DNA from: Haliclona indistincta
Lineage: Eukaryota; Porifera; Demospongiae; Haplosclerida; Chalinidae
DNA length: 64,000 nt
NCBI GenBank assembly: GCA_964017065.1
Contig: OZ024783.1
Coordinates: 6,676,093-6,740,092, forward strand
Reading direction: 5' to 3'
Shown here piece after piece: positions 1 to 13,215 of the stretch. Within the stretch, counting starts at the first letter, position 1, and each line of letters starts with the position of its first letter. The position numbers and the translations under genes are program-made. Below the pieces are notes generated by a model. It searched no databases, had not been told where the DNA came from, and worked only from the letters and a program-made list of their open reading frames with translations.

Positions 1-132
1 CTTCACAACTTCAGCTACAACACAGACTCGGGCATTGCTGAGCCCAGTGAGAGAGAACTTGCATCGCATCGGACCTCAACTGAAAACTCGCCCTCGACTT
101 TTATTCTGTGGCTGAGGAGTGTAACCATCTGA
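1..132 (+). CDS. possible 3' end of a coding exon entering from the left
   Basis: Frame 1 is open from the first base to a TGA at 130-132. It encodes about 43 mostly polar residues rich in Ser, Thr and Glu, which is plausible for the C-terminal tail of a gene lying to the left. No domain is recognisable, no acceptor site is visible because the window starts inside it, and an open run this short could be chance. Confidence 0.22.
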   Translation, partial: LHNFSYNTDSGIAEPSERELASHRTSTENSPSTFILWLRSVTI

Positions 133-239
133 GCAATGCACAGATTTAACTTGTGCAGTGCTCAGAGTGGCTTTTGATGTGTAGATCTGTGCCCTACTTA
201 CTGCACTTTTTCCAGAAAATATTATTTTTGGGGAATATA

Positions 240-3200
240 TTAACTCTAAAAATTTAATTGCTTAAATAGTTGCTAGAAGCTAGTTCAACTCACGTCCTAC
301 ATGTACATACTGATATAATTTCTCGTGGTCCTACCTTCATTTATTCAATTGCTTAACAAATATCTTTAATGAAGACACTTCTCATGCTAAGTGTGGTACA
401 CTTGCCTGCACAATGAATGCTTGTTGCGATAAGTCCATTTGATGTACGAATACATCTGGAATAGATGAAAGTTTGATAAAAACAGTTATTTTAGTCGTGT
501 GTCGATTCCATGAGCTACTAGTAGCTTCACGTACCTCCACGATAGTTGAAATATAAAAACTAAAAAGAGCTTAGAGCCTGAATAAATGCTTACATTTGCA
601 GTGCCCTCCTTGGAGACAGCTCACCTGAACTCCGTTGATCATGACGACGATCATGCACGTGCTAGTAGACCACACCTCCAGCTACCACGCCCCCAACGAC
701 ACGTCTCCTAGAAGCTTACTTTGGCTAGGAGATTACCAACTGTGCTGAACGATGGTCGTTTGTTCTTGCTTACAATGATATGTCGAATCTCAGCTTCTGT
801 CGTTTCTCTAAGAAACTTAAGTTATTCTGTTGTAGGGCAGAGGCCTGCCTGATTATTGCTTTCATGCTGTTTTCATTGATGAACTAGAAGTAGTGGGTGA
901 ACTTTATTCTCGAGTAATCTTACTGAGAGCTCCATATTATTATCTTAAATTCTTTAATAACATAATATTAACCGGAATATTAACCCTAAAAATTTAATTG
1001 CTTAAACAGTTGCTAGAAGCTAGTTCAACTCACGTCCTACATGTACAATGTACATGCTGATCTAATTTCTCGGGGTCCTAACTTTCATTTATTCAATGCG
1101 AAGAATTGCTTAACAAATGTCTTTAATGAAGACACTTCTCATGCTAAGTGTGATACACTAGCCAGTACAATGAATGCTTGTTGCGATACGTCCATCTGAT
1201 GAACGAACACATCTGGAACAGGTGAAAGTTAGATGAAAACTCTGTTATTTTTGCGCTCTGTTGGTTCCATGAGCTACTAGTAGCTTCATTTACCTTCACA
1301 ATAGTTGAAATCTAATAACTAAAATGAGCTTAGAGCCTACACGATATTTGCTGTGCCCTCCTTGGAGATAACTCACCTGAACTAGTATGATGCACAATGA
1401 ATGCTTGTTGCGACAAGTCCATTCTATGTACAGATACATCTGGTACAGGTGAAAGTTTGATGAAAACGCTGTTATTTTTGCACTCTGTTGGTTCCATGAG
1501 CTACAAGTAGCTTCCGTACCTCCACGATAGTTGAAATCTAAACTCAGAAGAGCTTAGAGCCTGACCAAATAGCACACGATATTTGCAGTGCCCTCCTCTG
1601 GATAACTCACCTGAACTAAGTATGATACACTTGCCAGTACAATGAATGCTTGTTGTGAAAGATACAGGTGAAATTTTGATGAAAACGCTGTTATTTTTGC
1701 AGTCTGTTGGTTCCATGAGCTACAAGTAGCTTCCGTGCCTTGAACAATCCTCGAACTTCAGGGTAAGAATATTGCAATCCGGTAACTGCGGGCTTAGCGT
1801 TGCCTAGGCATTCTTCTATATCTACGTAACCAAATTCATCCACGATAGTTGAAATCTAAAAACAAAAAAGAGCTTAGAGCCTGACCAAATAGCACACGAT
1901 ATTTGCAGTACCCTCCTCGGAGATAGCTCACCTGACCTCCGTTGATCTCGACATGTCCCCTAGAAGCTTACTTTGGCTTGGAGATTACCAACTGTGCTGA
2001 ACTTCTAAGAAGCTGGGACTGAAGGAGACCCTTATGAAGAAACTTAAGTTATGCTGTTGTAGGTATTGGGGATCCTCTACAATACATTCGATAGCTTCAC
2101 CTTCACGTTTAGCCTGCAAAAGGTTTGAACAGATTATTCGAGTTGCAGCTGCAGGACCTGTAGACTACTAGAGCACCTTTCCAGTCACCAGTAATAATCT
2201 GAGCCCAGTAACAAGTCAACCGGCAAATTGGTCAAGTCGCCAGTTCTAGCTTTGAGAGGTGTTGGATGTGTTTCAATGCAAGCTGTGATAGGTTGTCCCA
2301 CAAGTTGCTCACAGATGGTTGGCACGACATACAGTTCAAGTGAAATGGGTGGGTGTCCATTCAGGTTCAAATTGACTGTCACAATCGGACAAGTTCTGGT
2401 TGTTCCTATAAGAGAACCAAGATTAATGTGGCAATACTCAGAGTGTGCTCACCATGACGTCTCAGATTCAACAGAGTGCATTACGAAATCACTAAGGACA
2501 CATGAAATCTACATTGCATACACTCATCAGGCTTGTTGCATGAATGAATGCTTGAGTTGAATGCTTGAGTTGAATGAATATGAATGCTTGACCATTCATC
2601 TTCTCATCAGGCTTGTTGTACAGATGGGCGAACAGCCTTGTCAAATCGTCGGAAACTTTAAATCACATGAAATTTAGTAATTGTGTTGCAATAATAATCA
2701 TCAAACATGTGGGAAGGCCGCTGCTGTACTGTCTGGTTCTCCTGATCAATGATTGATACAGTACAGTAAGCTCAAATATGGCTCAATATCTAACTGTGCT
2801 ATAAGCATTGGACAAAAGTACACAGTACCATGCTTATTCTTTAACTATAGTATTGTACGTTCAGGATGGGCGGAGTCATTATGGTAAATGTATCGATGGT
2901 GCACATTACCTGTAAGTTACTTGATTTGATGATATCATACAATGGTACATAAGCATCATAAATTGTAGGATACAACTACAGTAATCTCTGCAGCTATTAG
3001 TGACAACTGTCATCAATAAGTTGCACTCTGTTGGTTACTCACTTTGTTATTTTTGCACTCTGTTGGTTCCATGAGCTACAAGTAGCTTCCGTACCTTCAC
3101 AATAATTGAAATCTAAAAACAAAAAAGAGCTTAGAGCCTGACCAAATAGCACACGATATGTGCAGTGCCCTCCTCGGAGATAGCTCACCTGACCTCAGTT

Positions 3201-3330
3201 GATCACGACACGTCCCCTACTTTGGCTTGGAGATTACCAACTGTGCTGAACTTCTAAGAAGCTGCGACTGAGGGAGACCCTTATGAAGAAACTTAAGTTA
3301 TGCTGTTGTAGGGCAGAGGCCTGCCTGATC
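240..3330. repeat. imperfect repeats of a ~390-bp unit with truncated copies
   Basis: A block at about 240-620 recurs at about 979-1375, and shorter pieces recur near 1388-1560, 1620-1740, 1840-2070 and 3050-3330. Shared marks include a TTTAATTGCTTAAA stretch, the TTGGTTCCATGAGCTAC stretch and a stretch reading GATAGCTCACCTGA. Copies differ by small indels and all frames are interrupted. No gene is seen apart from the retrotransposon remnant at 2185-2445. Confidence 0.7.
2185..2445 (-). pseudogene. BEL/Pao retrotransposon protease remnant
   Basis: The minus strand encodes an open stretch of about 85 residues ending at a stop at 2185. It shows the order typical of the BEL/Pao aspartic protease region (DUF1758 type): a VTVNLNLNG strand, a PTICEQLVG segment and the hallmark PVDLLLGSDYYW near the end. 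The family's pol continues far past GSDYYW, but here a stop follows at once and no reverse transcriptase or LTR is seen nearby. This is a short fossil, not an active element. A relic in a longer repeat is an alternative, but the GSDYYW signature is quite specific. Confidence 0.65.
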
Positions 3331-4160
3331 TCGACATTTTTATTGATTGGGACATTTTAGCTGATCTCGACATTCTTGGGTACATTCTGGCAAACTTGTC
3401 TATTGCCTTTTCTAGGTCTTGTTGTACAACTAATAAACTCAGGAAGATCATACATGTCATACATGCTGTGGTCTCTATGTCCTTTTGCTTACTGTAGACA
3501 AGCCACGGGAAATTTTGTAGCCAATGATGTTGAAATGATCGACCAGTAGAAGAACACTTGGATAAGTGTGATCTGCAGGTGGCTGAAAATGTTTGCTTAG
3601 CAAGTTGTGTCTTGTGTTAGTGCTGAGATAGTCAGTTGATGAACTGTTGATGACTTGGGAAACAGATGGTTGCTAGGCGGCAAGACGCTTGGCAGAAGCT
3701 GCTCTACTGTCATCTTTTTAAGACAATAGAGCAGATTTAAAGTAGATGCCACATCTCAAATTTTGAAAACATTGTACATGTATGGACAACTTTTGACACA
3801 AAAATTTCTCAAGAGTGGGTTTGAACCTTGTTGCAAATTTAAAAAGGAACATTCTGTTGTCTTAAAAGACGCCGCTCCAAGAAGTCTGAGGGGATAAGAA
3901 CGGCTGAGGAGATAGGAGGACCTACATCGGCAAAAAACCAAACTAGACAGTGGTGCGGTTAGCTGCCTAGATAAGCGTATAGTTCCCTCCCCACAATCAG
4001 GATGGGGCCTGGTGAGGAAGCTACATAACACTTGCATGTAGACAGGGAAGCCTACGAAACAGTGTCAACATTCCGCAAGGCATAGTGGAGTAAGTGGACA
4101 CTTCTTTAATCTTTTAACACGTAGTAATCTTGGTATTCAATTGTGAGTTTCATTTTGAGG
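2450..4160. other. no gene recognised
   Basis: Apart from a copy of the upstream repeat at 3050-3330, this stretch has only short ORFs with no recognisable domain. The 93-residue minus-strand frame at 3756-4037 has no family resemblance or splice context and is treated as chance. Confidence 0.5.
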
Positions 4161-4164
4161 ACCA

Positions 4165-4400
4165 CCATAAGAGATATAGCTCTTCAGTGTCTCTGTATCC
4201 ATCCCATATGTACAGGTTACTACAAACAGCTATTTTCTGACTAAACTCTTTCATGAACTACTAATAAACGAAAGCAACAAAGTATGCTCTATTTTCAACC
4301 AGTATACTCTATTCTACCTTTTTACATTTATCAAGAGATATAGCTCTTCAGTGTCTCTATATCCACCCCATAAGTAGAGTTTTTTGTCAGCAACGATCGG
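4165..4400. repeat. dispersed repeat at the left border of the tandem array
   Basis: This holds two close copies of a module around the motif GAGATATAGCTCTTCAGTG followed by a CCCATANGTA stretch. The same module recurs at the right border of the array (12325-12560) and alone at 20165-20260 and 23835-23925. It is therefore a dispersed repeat that bounds the array, not a unique flank. Confidence 0.7.
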
Positions 4401-4886
4401 ATCACACAATCGTCTTGTAGCAAGTAGTGTCTTTAGATGTAAGATCTGTTCATTTATTATCAGATCTTAAACTAGCAAATATGTACAGTTACTTTGTGTG
4501 GTGAATTGAGCCTGCCTCACCAAAACCACAGACTGTCCTGATAGCTCGATAACGAAACCAACGGAGTTCGATTGGTGTAACGTAACTTCAACCAGATGAC
4601 TGACCATTACAAGAGTGACATCTGCAGATGAGAATTGTTGTCTTTGTTTCTTGCGATGTCTCTAAGACCAACATCAGGACCTGCGCAGCTACCTCAGAGA
4701 ATGGAGAATATCAGATACAGGATAACTCACTCTCTTCGGTGAAAGGACCAAAGTATTTCGACAACCCTTCATCCAATTTAGTCCCCTAGTGATCGAAAAA
4801 TGATAAAAATAACAGGCACCTGTTGAGGTAATAATACTGGTAATATGACAATAAATAATACTGGTAATATGACAATAATATGACAA

Positions 4887-4913
4887 TGACTTGACTTGTA
4901 GCAAGTCAAGTCA
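4887..4913. repeat. perfect 12-bp-arm hairpin in the first array unit
   Basis: TGACTTGACTTG and its exact reverse complement are separated by the trinucleotide TAG. The same hairpin stands at 11084-11110 in the last unit. The three inner units keep only the right part of it. Confidence 0.75.
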
Positions 4914-5218
4914 ACAATAAAAGCTGTTGACGGATGACTTTCCTTCTCTCAGTGATCTAGCTTTCCCTGCAAGCAAGCACATAATCAGATTTGATAAAAA
5001 AGTGAACTAAACAAATAATGCATGCAACTTCATTTAAAAACTAGACAACGATCTCCACTTTGTATTCTCCAAGACTTGCTCGTGACTCTTCGATCTCATC
5101 CATCACTTCTTTATAGTGCTCTCAATTTTGCATCTGCAAGGTATTTTTTACGATGGAGATTTTTACAGAGGATCGAACCAAGAAATGGACCAGCGTGTTA
5201 TGATGCCGTTGCCATGGT

Positions 5219-8200
5219 CTGATCCCTTGATACTATTGATATCTTCCCAGACCCACATGTGAATCTGCAGGTTCAAGTAATGTTATGTTCGATGTTGTAT
5301 AATCATCTTTGTATGCTCCAGATCAGCGTTTTTTATAAACAACGAAATTTTTCAACGAGCATTTGATCCCTTGATACTATTGATATCTTCCCAGACCCAC
5401 ATGTGAATCTGCAGGTTGTTACGTTCGATGCTTTACAATCGTTTTTGTATGCTCCAGATCAGCGTTTTATAAACAACGAAATTTTTCAATGAGCATTCAC
5501 ATGTTACGATGTATGGACAAGATCAGAGAATCCATACAACACTGGATCAGTTTCTTTGAGTATGCCTCCAGCTTAGCCCAGGGATCATCACACGTTATCA
5601 TTGTTAGCAGTCATGCTGATCTATCGTGAGCTAAAGAAAAGAATTCACCAGTGGAGCAGCAGAGCAAGTAAATAGCAAATTTTTGTTGATGAACAATAAT
5701 TCTTGAAATTCAACTCTTCGATCACTGTGTGTATCAGCCATTGCTCTCTCCTCTTTCTCGTTCAATTTTACTTTTCGAGTTCAATTTGGCGTTTTTGCAC
5801 GAATAAAGTAGTCCAGTTCATCCATAAGGTCAATCTCATATTCTGCTCTAGTTTTATACATTGATTTTATCAAGAGATAATTATAACTCTTCAGTGTCTC
5901 TGTACCTATCCCATAAGTAGATTTTTTGTCAGCAACGATCGGATCAAACAATCGTCTTGTAGCAAGTAGTGTCTTTAGATGTAAGATCTGTTCATTTATT
6001 ATCAGATCTTAAACTAGCAAATATGTACAGTTACTTTGTGTGGTGAATTGAGCCTGCCTCACCAAAACCACAGACTGTCCTGATAGCTCGATAACGAAAC
6101 CAACGGAGTTCGATTGGTTGCTGAGTTCGATTGGTGTAACATAACTTCAACCAGATGACTGACCATTAGAAGAGTGACATCTGCAGATGAGAATTGCTGT
6201 CTTTGTTTCTTGCGATCTCTCTAAGACCAACAGCAGAACCTGCGCAGCTACCTCAGAGAATGGAGAATATCAGATACAGGATAACTCACTCTCTTCAGTG
6301 AAAGAACCAAAGTATTTCGACAAACCCTTCATCCAATTTAGTCCCCTAGTGATCGAAAAATGATAAAAATAACAGGCACCTGTTGAGGTAATAATACTGG
6401 TAATATGACTAAGTCAAGTCAACAATAAAAGCTGTTGACGGATGACTTTCCTTCTCTCAGTGATCTAGCTTTCCCTGCAAACAAGCACATAATCAGATTT
6501 GTTAAAAAAGTGAACTAAACAAATAATGCATGCAACTTCATTTAAAAACTAGACAACGATCTCCACTTTGTATTCTCCAAGACTTGCTCGTGACTCTTCG
6601 ATCTCATCCATCACTTTATAGTGCTCTCAATTTTGCATCTGCAAGGTATTTTTTACGATGGAGATTTTTACAGAGGATCGAACCAAGAAATGGACCAGCG
6701 TGTTATGATGCCGTTGCCATGGTCTGATCCCTTGATACTATTGATATCTTCCCAGACCCACATGTGAATCTGCCGGTTGTTATGTTCGATGCTGTACAAT
6801 CATCTTCGTATGCTCCAGATCAGCGTTTTATAAACAACGAAATTTTTCAACGAGCATTTGATCCCTTGATACTATTGATATCTTCCCAGACCCACATGTG
6901 AATCTGCAGGTTGTTATGTTCGATGTTGTACAATTGTCTTCGTATGCTCCAGATCAGCGTTTTTTATAAACAACGAAATTTTTCAACGAGCATTTGATCC
7001 CTTGATACTATTGATATCTTCCCAGACCCACATGTGAATCTGCAGGTTGTTATGTTCGATGTTGTACAATCATCTTCGTATGCTCCAGATCAGCGTTTTA
7101 TAAACAACGAAATTTTTCAATGAGCATTCACATGTTACGATGTATGGACAAGATCAGGGAATCCATACACTACTGGATCAGTTTCTTTGAGTATGCCTCC
7201 AGCTTAGCCCAGGGATCATCACACGTTATCATTGTTAGCAGTCATGCTGATCTATTGTGAGCTAAAGAAAAGAAATTCAACTCTTCTATCACTGTGTGTA
7301 TCAGCCATTGCTCTCTCCTCTTTCTCGTTCAATTTTACTTTTCGAGTTCAATTTGGCGTTTTTGCACGAATAAAGTAGTCCAGTTCATCCATAAGGTCAA
7401 TCTCATATTCTGCTCTAGTTTTATACATTGATTTTATCAAGAGATAATTATAACTCTTCAGTGTCTCTGTACCCATCCATAAGTAGAGTTTTTTGTCAGC
7501 AACGATCGGATCACACAATCGTCTTGTAGCAAGTAGTGTCTTTAGATGTAAGATCTGTTCATTTATTATCAGATCTTAAACTAGCAAATATGTACAGTTA
7601 CTTTGTGTGGTGAATTGAGCCTGCCTCACCAAAACCACAGACTGTCCTGATAGCTCGATAACGAAACCAACAGAGTTCGATTGGTTGCCGAGTTCGATTG
7701 GTGTTATGTAACTTCAACCAGATGACTGACCATTAGAAGAGTGACATCTGCAGATGAAAATTGTTGTCTTTGTTTCTTGCGATGTCTCTAAGACCAACAT
7801 CAGGACCTGCGCAGCTACCTCAGAGAATGGAGAATATCAGATACAGGATAACTCACTCTCTTCAGTGAAAGAACCAAAGTATTTCGACAACCTTTCATCC
7901 AATTTAGTCCCCTAGTGATCGAAAAATGATAAAAATAACAGGCACCTGTTGAGGTAATAATACTGGTAATAATATGACTAAGTCAAGTCAACAATAAAAG
8001 CTGTTGACGGATGACATTCCTTCTCTCAGTGGTCTAGCTTTCCCTGCAAACAAGCACATAATCAGATTTGTTAAAAAAGTGAACTAAACAAATAATGCAT
8101 GTAACTTCATTTAAAAACTAGACAACGATCTCCACTTTGTATTCTCCAAGACTTGCTCGTGACTCTTCGATCTCATCCATCACTTCTTTATAGTGCTCTC

Positions 8201-11200
8201 AATTTTGCATCTGCAAGGTATTTTTTACGATGGAGATTTTTACAGAGGATCGAACCAAGAAATGGACCAGCGTGTTATGATGCCGTTGCCATGGTCTGAT
8301 CCCTTGATACTATTGATATCTTCCCAGACCCACATGTGAATCTGCAGGTTCAAGTAATGTTATGTTCGATGTTGTATAATCATCTTTGTATGCTCCAGAT
8401 CAGCGTTTTTTATAAACAACGAAATTTTTCAACGAGATTTGTTTGATCCCTTGATACTATTGATATCTTCCCAGACCCACATGTGAATCTGCAGGTTGTT
8501 ACGTTCGATGCTTTACAATCGTTTTTGTATGCTCCAGATCAGCGTTTTATAAACAACGAAATTTTTCAATGAGCATTCACATGTTACGATGTATGGACAA
8601 GATCAGAGAATCCATACAACACTGGATCAGTTTCTTTGAGTATGCCTCCAGCTTAGCCCAGGGATCATCACACGTTATCATTGTTAGCAGTCATGCTGAT
8701 CTATCGTGAGCTAAAGAAAAGAATTCACCAGTGGAGCAGCAGAGCAAGTAAATAGCAAATTTTTGTTGATGAACAATAATTCTTGAAATTCAACTCTTCG
8801 ATCACTGTGTGTATCAGCCATTGCTCTCTCCTCTTTCTCGTTCAATTTTACTTTTCGAGTTCAATTTGGCGTTTTTGCACGAATAAAGTAGTCCAGTTCA
8901 TCCATAAGGTCAATCTCATATTTTGCTCTAGTTTTATACATTGATTTTATCAAGAGATAATTATAACTCTTCAGTGTCTCTGTACCTATCCCATAAGTAG
9001 ATTTTTTGTCAGCAACGATCGGATCAAACAATCGTCTTGTAGCAAGTAGTGTCTTTAGATGTAAGATCTGTTCATTTATTATCAGATCTTAAACTAGCAA
9101 ATATGTACAGTGACTTTGTGTGGTGAATTGAGCCTGCCTCACCAAAACCACAGACTGTCCTGATAGCTCGATAACGAAACCAACGGAGTTCGATTGGTTG
9201 CTGAGTTCGATTGGTGTAACATAACTTCAACCAGATGACTGACCATTAGAAGAGTGACATCTGCAGATGAGAATTGCTGTCTTTGTTTCTTGCGATCTCT
9301 CTAAGACCAACAGCAGAACCTGCGCAGCTACCTCAGAGAATGGAGAATATCAGATACAGGATAACTCACTCTCTTCAGGGAAAGGACCAAAGTATTTCGA
9401 CAAACCCTTCATCCAATTTAGTCCCCTAGTGATCGAAAAATGATAAAAATAACAGGCACCTGTTGAGGTAATAATACTGGTAATATGACTAAGTCAAGTC
9501 AACAATAAAAGCTGTTGACGGATGACTTTCCTTCTCTCAGTGATCTAGCTTTCCCTGCAAGCAAGCACATAATCAGTTTTGTTAAAAAAGTAAACGGTAC
9601 AAATAATGCATGTAACTTCATTTAAAAACTAGACAACGATCTCCACTTTGTATTCTCCAAGACTTGCTCGTGACTCTTCGATCTCATCCATCACTTTATA
9701 GTGCTCTCAATTTTGCATCTGCAAGGTATTTTTTACGATGGAGATTTTTACAGAGGATCGAACCAAGAAATGGACCAGCGTGTTATGATGCCGTTGCCAT
9801 GGTCTGATCCCTTGATACTATTGATATCTTCCCAGACCCACATGTGAATCTGCCGGTTGTTATGTTCGATGCTGTACAATCATCTTCGTATGCTCCAGAT
9901 CAGCGTTTTATAAACAACGAAATTTTTCAACGAGCATTTGATCCCTTGATACTATTGATATCTTCCCAGACCCACATGTGAATCTGCAGGTTGTTATGTT
10001 CGATGTTGTACAATTGTCTTCGTATGCTCCAGATCAGCGTTTTTTATAAACAACGAAATTTTTCAACGAGCATTTGATCCCTTGATACTATTGATATCTT
10101 CCCAGACCCACATGTGAATCTGCAGGTTGTTATGTTCGATGTTGTACAATCATCTTCGTATGCTCCAGATCAGCGTTTTATAAACAACGAAATTTTTCAA
10201 TGAGCATTCACATGTTACGATGTATGGACAAGATCAGGGAATCCATACACTACTGGATCAGTTTCTTTGAGTATGCCTCCAGCTTAGCCCAGGGATCATC
10301 ACACGTTATCATTGTTAGCAGTCATGCTGATCTATTGTGAGCTAAAGAAAAGAAATTCAACTCTTCTATCACTGTGTGTATCAGCCATTGCTCTCTCCTC
10401 TTTCTCGTTCAATTTTACTTTTCGAGTTCAATTTGGCGTTTTTGCACGAATAAAGTAGTCCAGTTCATCCATAAGGTCAATCTCATATTCTGCTCTAGTT
10501 TTATACATTGATTTTATCAAGAGATAATTATAACTCTTCAGTGTCTCTGTACCCATCCATAAGTAGAGTTTTTTGTCAGCAACGATCGGATCACACAATC
10601 GTCTTGTAGCAAGTAGTGTCTTTAGATGTAAGATCTGTTCATTTATTATCAGATCTTAAACTAGCAAATATGTACAGTTACTTTGTGTGGTGAATTGAGC
10701 CTGCCTCACCAAAACCACAGACTGTCCTGATAGCTCGATAACGAAACCAACAGAGTTCGATTGGTTGCCGAGTTCGAGTGGTGTAACGTAACTTCAACCA
10801 GATGACTGACCATTACAAGAGTGACATCTGCAGATGAGAATTGTTGTCTTTGTTTCTTGCGATGTCTCTAAGACCAACATCAGGACCTGCGCAGCTACCT
10901 CAGAGAATGGAGAATATCAGATACAGGATAACTCACTCTCTTCGGTGAAAGGACCAAAGTATTTCAACAACCTTTCATCCAATTTAGTCCCCTAGTGATC
11001 GAGAAATAACAGGCACCTGTTGAGGTAATAATACTGGTAATATGACAATAAATAATACTGGTAATATGACAATAATATGACAATGACTTGACTTGTAGCA
11101 AGTCAAGTCAACAATAAAAGCTGTTGACGGATGACTTTCCTTCTCTCAGTGATCTAGCTTTCCCTGCAAGCAAGCACATAATCAGATTTGATAAAAAAGT

Positions 11201-11960
11201 GAACTAAACAAATAATGCATGCAACTTCATTTAAAAACTAGACAACGATCTCCACTTTGTATTCTCCAAGACTTGCTCGTGACTCTTTGATCTCATCCAT
11301 CACTTCTTTATAGTGCTCTCAATTTTGCATCTGCAAGGTATTTTTTACGATGGAGATTTTTACAGAGGATCGAACCAAGAAATGGACCAGCGTGTTATGA
11401 TGCCGTTGCCATGGTCTGATCCCTTGATACTATTGATATCTTCCCAGACCCACATGTGAATCTGCCGGTTGTTATGTTCGATGCTGTACAATCGTCTTTG
11501 TATGCTCCAGATCAGCGTTTTATAAGCAACGAAATTTTTCAACGAGCATTTGATCCCTTGATACTATTGATATCTTCCCAGACCCACATGTGAATCTGCA
11601 GGTTGTTATGTTCGATGTTGTACAATCTTCTTAGTATGCTCCAGATCAGCGTTTTTTATAAACAACGAAATTTTTCAACGAGCATTTGATCCCTTGATAC
11701 TATTGATATCTTCCCAGACCCACATGTGAATCTGCAGGTTGTTATGTTCGATGTTGTACAATCTTCTTCGTATGCTCCAGATCAGCGTTTTTTATAAACA
11801 ACGAAATTTTTCAACGAGCATTTGATCCCTTGATACTATTGATATCTTCCCAGACCCACATGTGAATCTGCAGGTTGTTATGTTCGGTGTTGTACACTTC
11901 ATTTTTGTATGCTCCAGATCAGCGTTTTATAAACAACGAATTTTTCAATGAGCATTCACA
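5219..11960. repeat. nested ~137-bp subrepeat inside each array unit
   Basis: A subunit starting TGATCCCTTGATACTATTG and ending in a stretch reading ACAACGAAATTTTTCAA is directly repeated inside every unit. There are two copies from 5219, three from 6722, two from 8296, three from 9795 and four from 11418. The 2-3-2-3-4 pattern follows the dimer structure and explains why the last unit is longest. Confidence 0.82.
11084..11110. repeat. perfect 12-bp-arm hairpin in the last array unit
   Basis: Identical to the hairpin at 4887-4913 and preceded by the same ATATGACAATA repeats. The inner units at about 6410, 7975 and 9485 lack the left arm and the preceding repeats. Confidence 0.75.
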
Positions 11961-12324
11961 TGTTACGGTGTATGGACAAGATCAGAGAATCCATACAACA
12001 CTGGATCAGTTTCTTTGAGTATGCCTCCAGCTTAGCCCAGGGATCATCACACGTTATCATTGTTAGCAGTCATGCTGATCTATCGTGAGCTAAAGAAAAG
12101 AATTCACCAGTGGAGCAGCAGAGCAAGTAAATAGCAAATTTTTGTTGATGAACAATAATTCTTGAAATTCAACTCTTCGATCACTGTGTATATCAGCCAT
12201 TGCTCTCTCCTCTTTCTCGTTCAATTTTACTTTTCGAGTTCAATTTGGCGTTTTTGCACGAATAAAGTAGTCCAGTTCATCCATAAGGTCAATCTCATAT
12301 TCTGCTCTAGTTTTATACATTGAT

Positions 12325-12560
12325 TTTATCAAGAGATAATTGTAGCTCTTCATTGTCTCTGTATCCATCCCATATGTACAGGTTACTACGAACAGCTAAT
12401 GTCTGACTAAACTCTTTCATGAACTACTAATAAACATAAGCAACGAAGTATACTCTATTTTCAACAAGTATACTCTACTCTACCTTTATACATTTATCAA
12501 GAGATATAGCTCTTCAGTGTCTCTGTACCCACCCCATAGGTACAGGTTACTGCCAGCAGC
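12325..12560. repeat. dispersed repeat at the right border of the tandem array
   Basis: This carries the same two-module arrangement as 4165-4400 with point differences. Array growth therefore took place between, or together with, two copies of this repeat. Confidence 0.7.
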
Positions 12561-12599
12561 TGTCACTTGTTGCTTTGTTCAGTAGTTGATCCACAGTAG

Positions 12600-13010
12600 A
12601 TAGCAGCTTGTAACTGAAGCAAGATATCCAAATCACTTTGGATTGTACTTATCTTTTGCTTCTATGGTTGCTAAGCAATTACCCCAGTTTGGCTCCAATA
12701 TGCAACATGATTTCAAGTATTTTTACTCTCCTTATAATTATAAGTACATCTCCCCTCCTGCAAAGGGACATGCTTCTCCCAAGTTTCTTTAAATTAAGAA
12801 CAATGCAACTCTGGCGGAGTTCCTTTCAAGAATTCTCTTAAAGAGTCCCATCAGAGCATCTGCATTAGCTTTCCGCTTCTTCCGTGTACGTTTGCTAGCC
12901 GTGATGGTCATAGCAGGAGAGATTGGTGTGGCAAAGGCAGCACTAGACAAAGTGACTCCGAAAATCTTTCAAATAAGAGAGATTTCACATTGTTGAGATT
13001 TACTTTTATA
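12600..13010. other. no gene recognised
   Basis: A 67-codon plus-strand ORF at 12638-12841 has no recognisable feature and no splice context. Its end overlaps a short stretch (around 12830) repeated near 15655 and 19500, so it lies in duplicated, non-conserved sequence. Confidence 0.45.
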
Positions 13011-13017
13011 TGTTGTA

Positions 13018-13215
13018 CTACTCCTGAGGGTCGTCTACTTCAACCTCATTTGCAGGTTCCCCTGGCCTGTAATGAGAGTGTCCTGCACCGAAAGTATGTT
13101 TGTAAATAGAGAGCCATGTAGCCCATACAAACACGGGACACGTGAAAAAATTGACGTAGCCCTTATTTGCACCATTACTGATGGATAGTATTGATGGGTA
13201 ACGTAGCTTGTTGTT
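13018..13215 (-). CDS. possible last exon of the same minus-strand gene
   Basis: The minus strand is open to a stop at 13018 with an acidic end ANEVEVDDPQE. The NEVEGNKPSE stretch readable on the minus strand near 15770-15750 is a diverged relative, which suggests real coding descent. The 5' limit and the join to 13175-13597 are not clear, since the two frames overlap. Function is unknown. Confidence 0.25.
   Translation of the reverse strand, partial: NNKLRYPSILSISNGANKGYVNFFTCPVFVWATWLSIYKHTFGAGHSHYRPGEPANEVEVDDPQE

Larger units (their letters stand above)
4323..12350. repeat. higher-order tandem array, five units of about 1.5-1.8 kb
   Basis: The module beginning TATCAAGAGATA and continuing through GTCAGCAACGATCGG starts near 4330, 5870, 7438, 8949 and 10517, with the closing copy at 12325. 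Spacings are about 1540, 1568, 1511, 1568 and 1808 bp. Units 1 and 3 resemble each other, as do 2 and 4, giving a dimer period of about 3.1 kb. Private variants such as GGATCAAACAATCG occur only in units 2 and 4. A 66-codon ORF occurs in two units but a stop replaces its second codon in another, so the array is not protein-coding. No transposase or RT is seen. Confidence 0.88.

Noticed and set aside
5022..6727. Two nearly identical 65-66-codon ORFs in the tandem array
   Set aside because: The same position in another unit has a stop right after the ATG, so the frame is not maintained; they reflect repeat identity.
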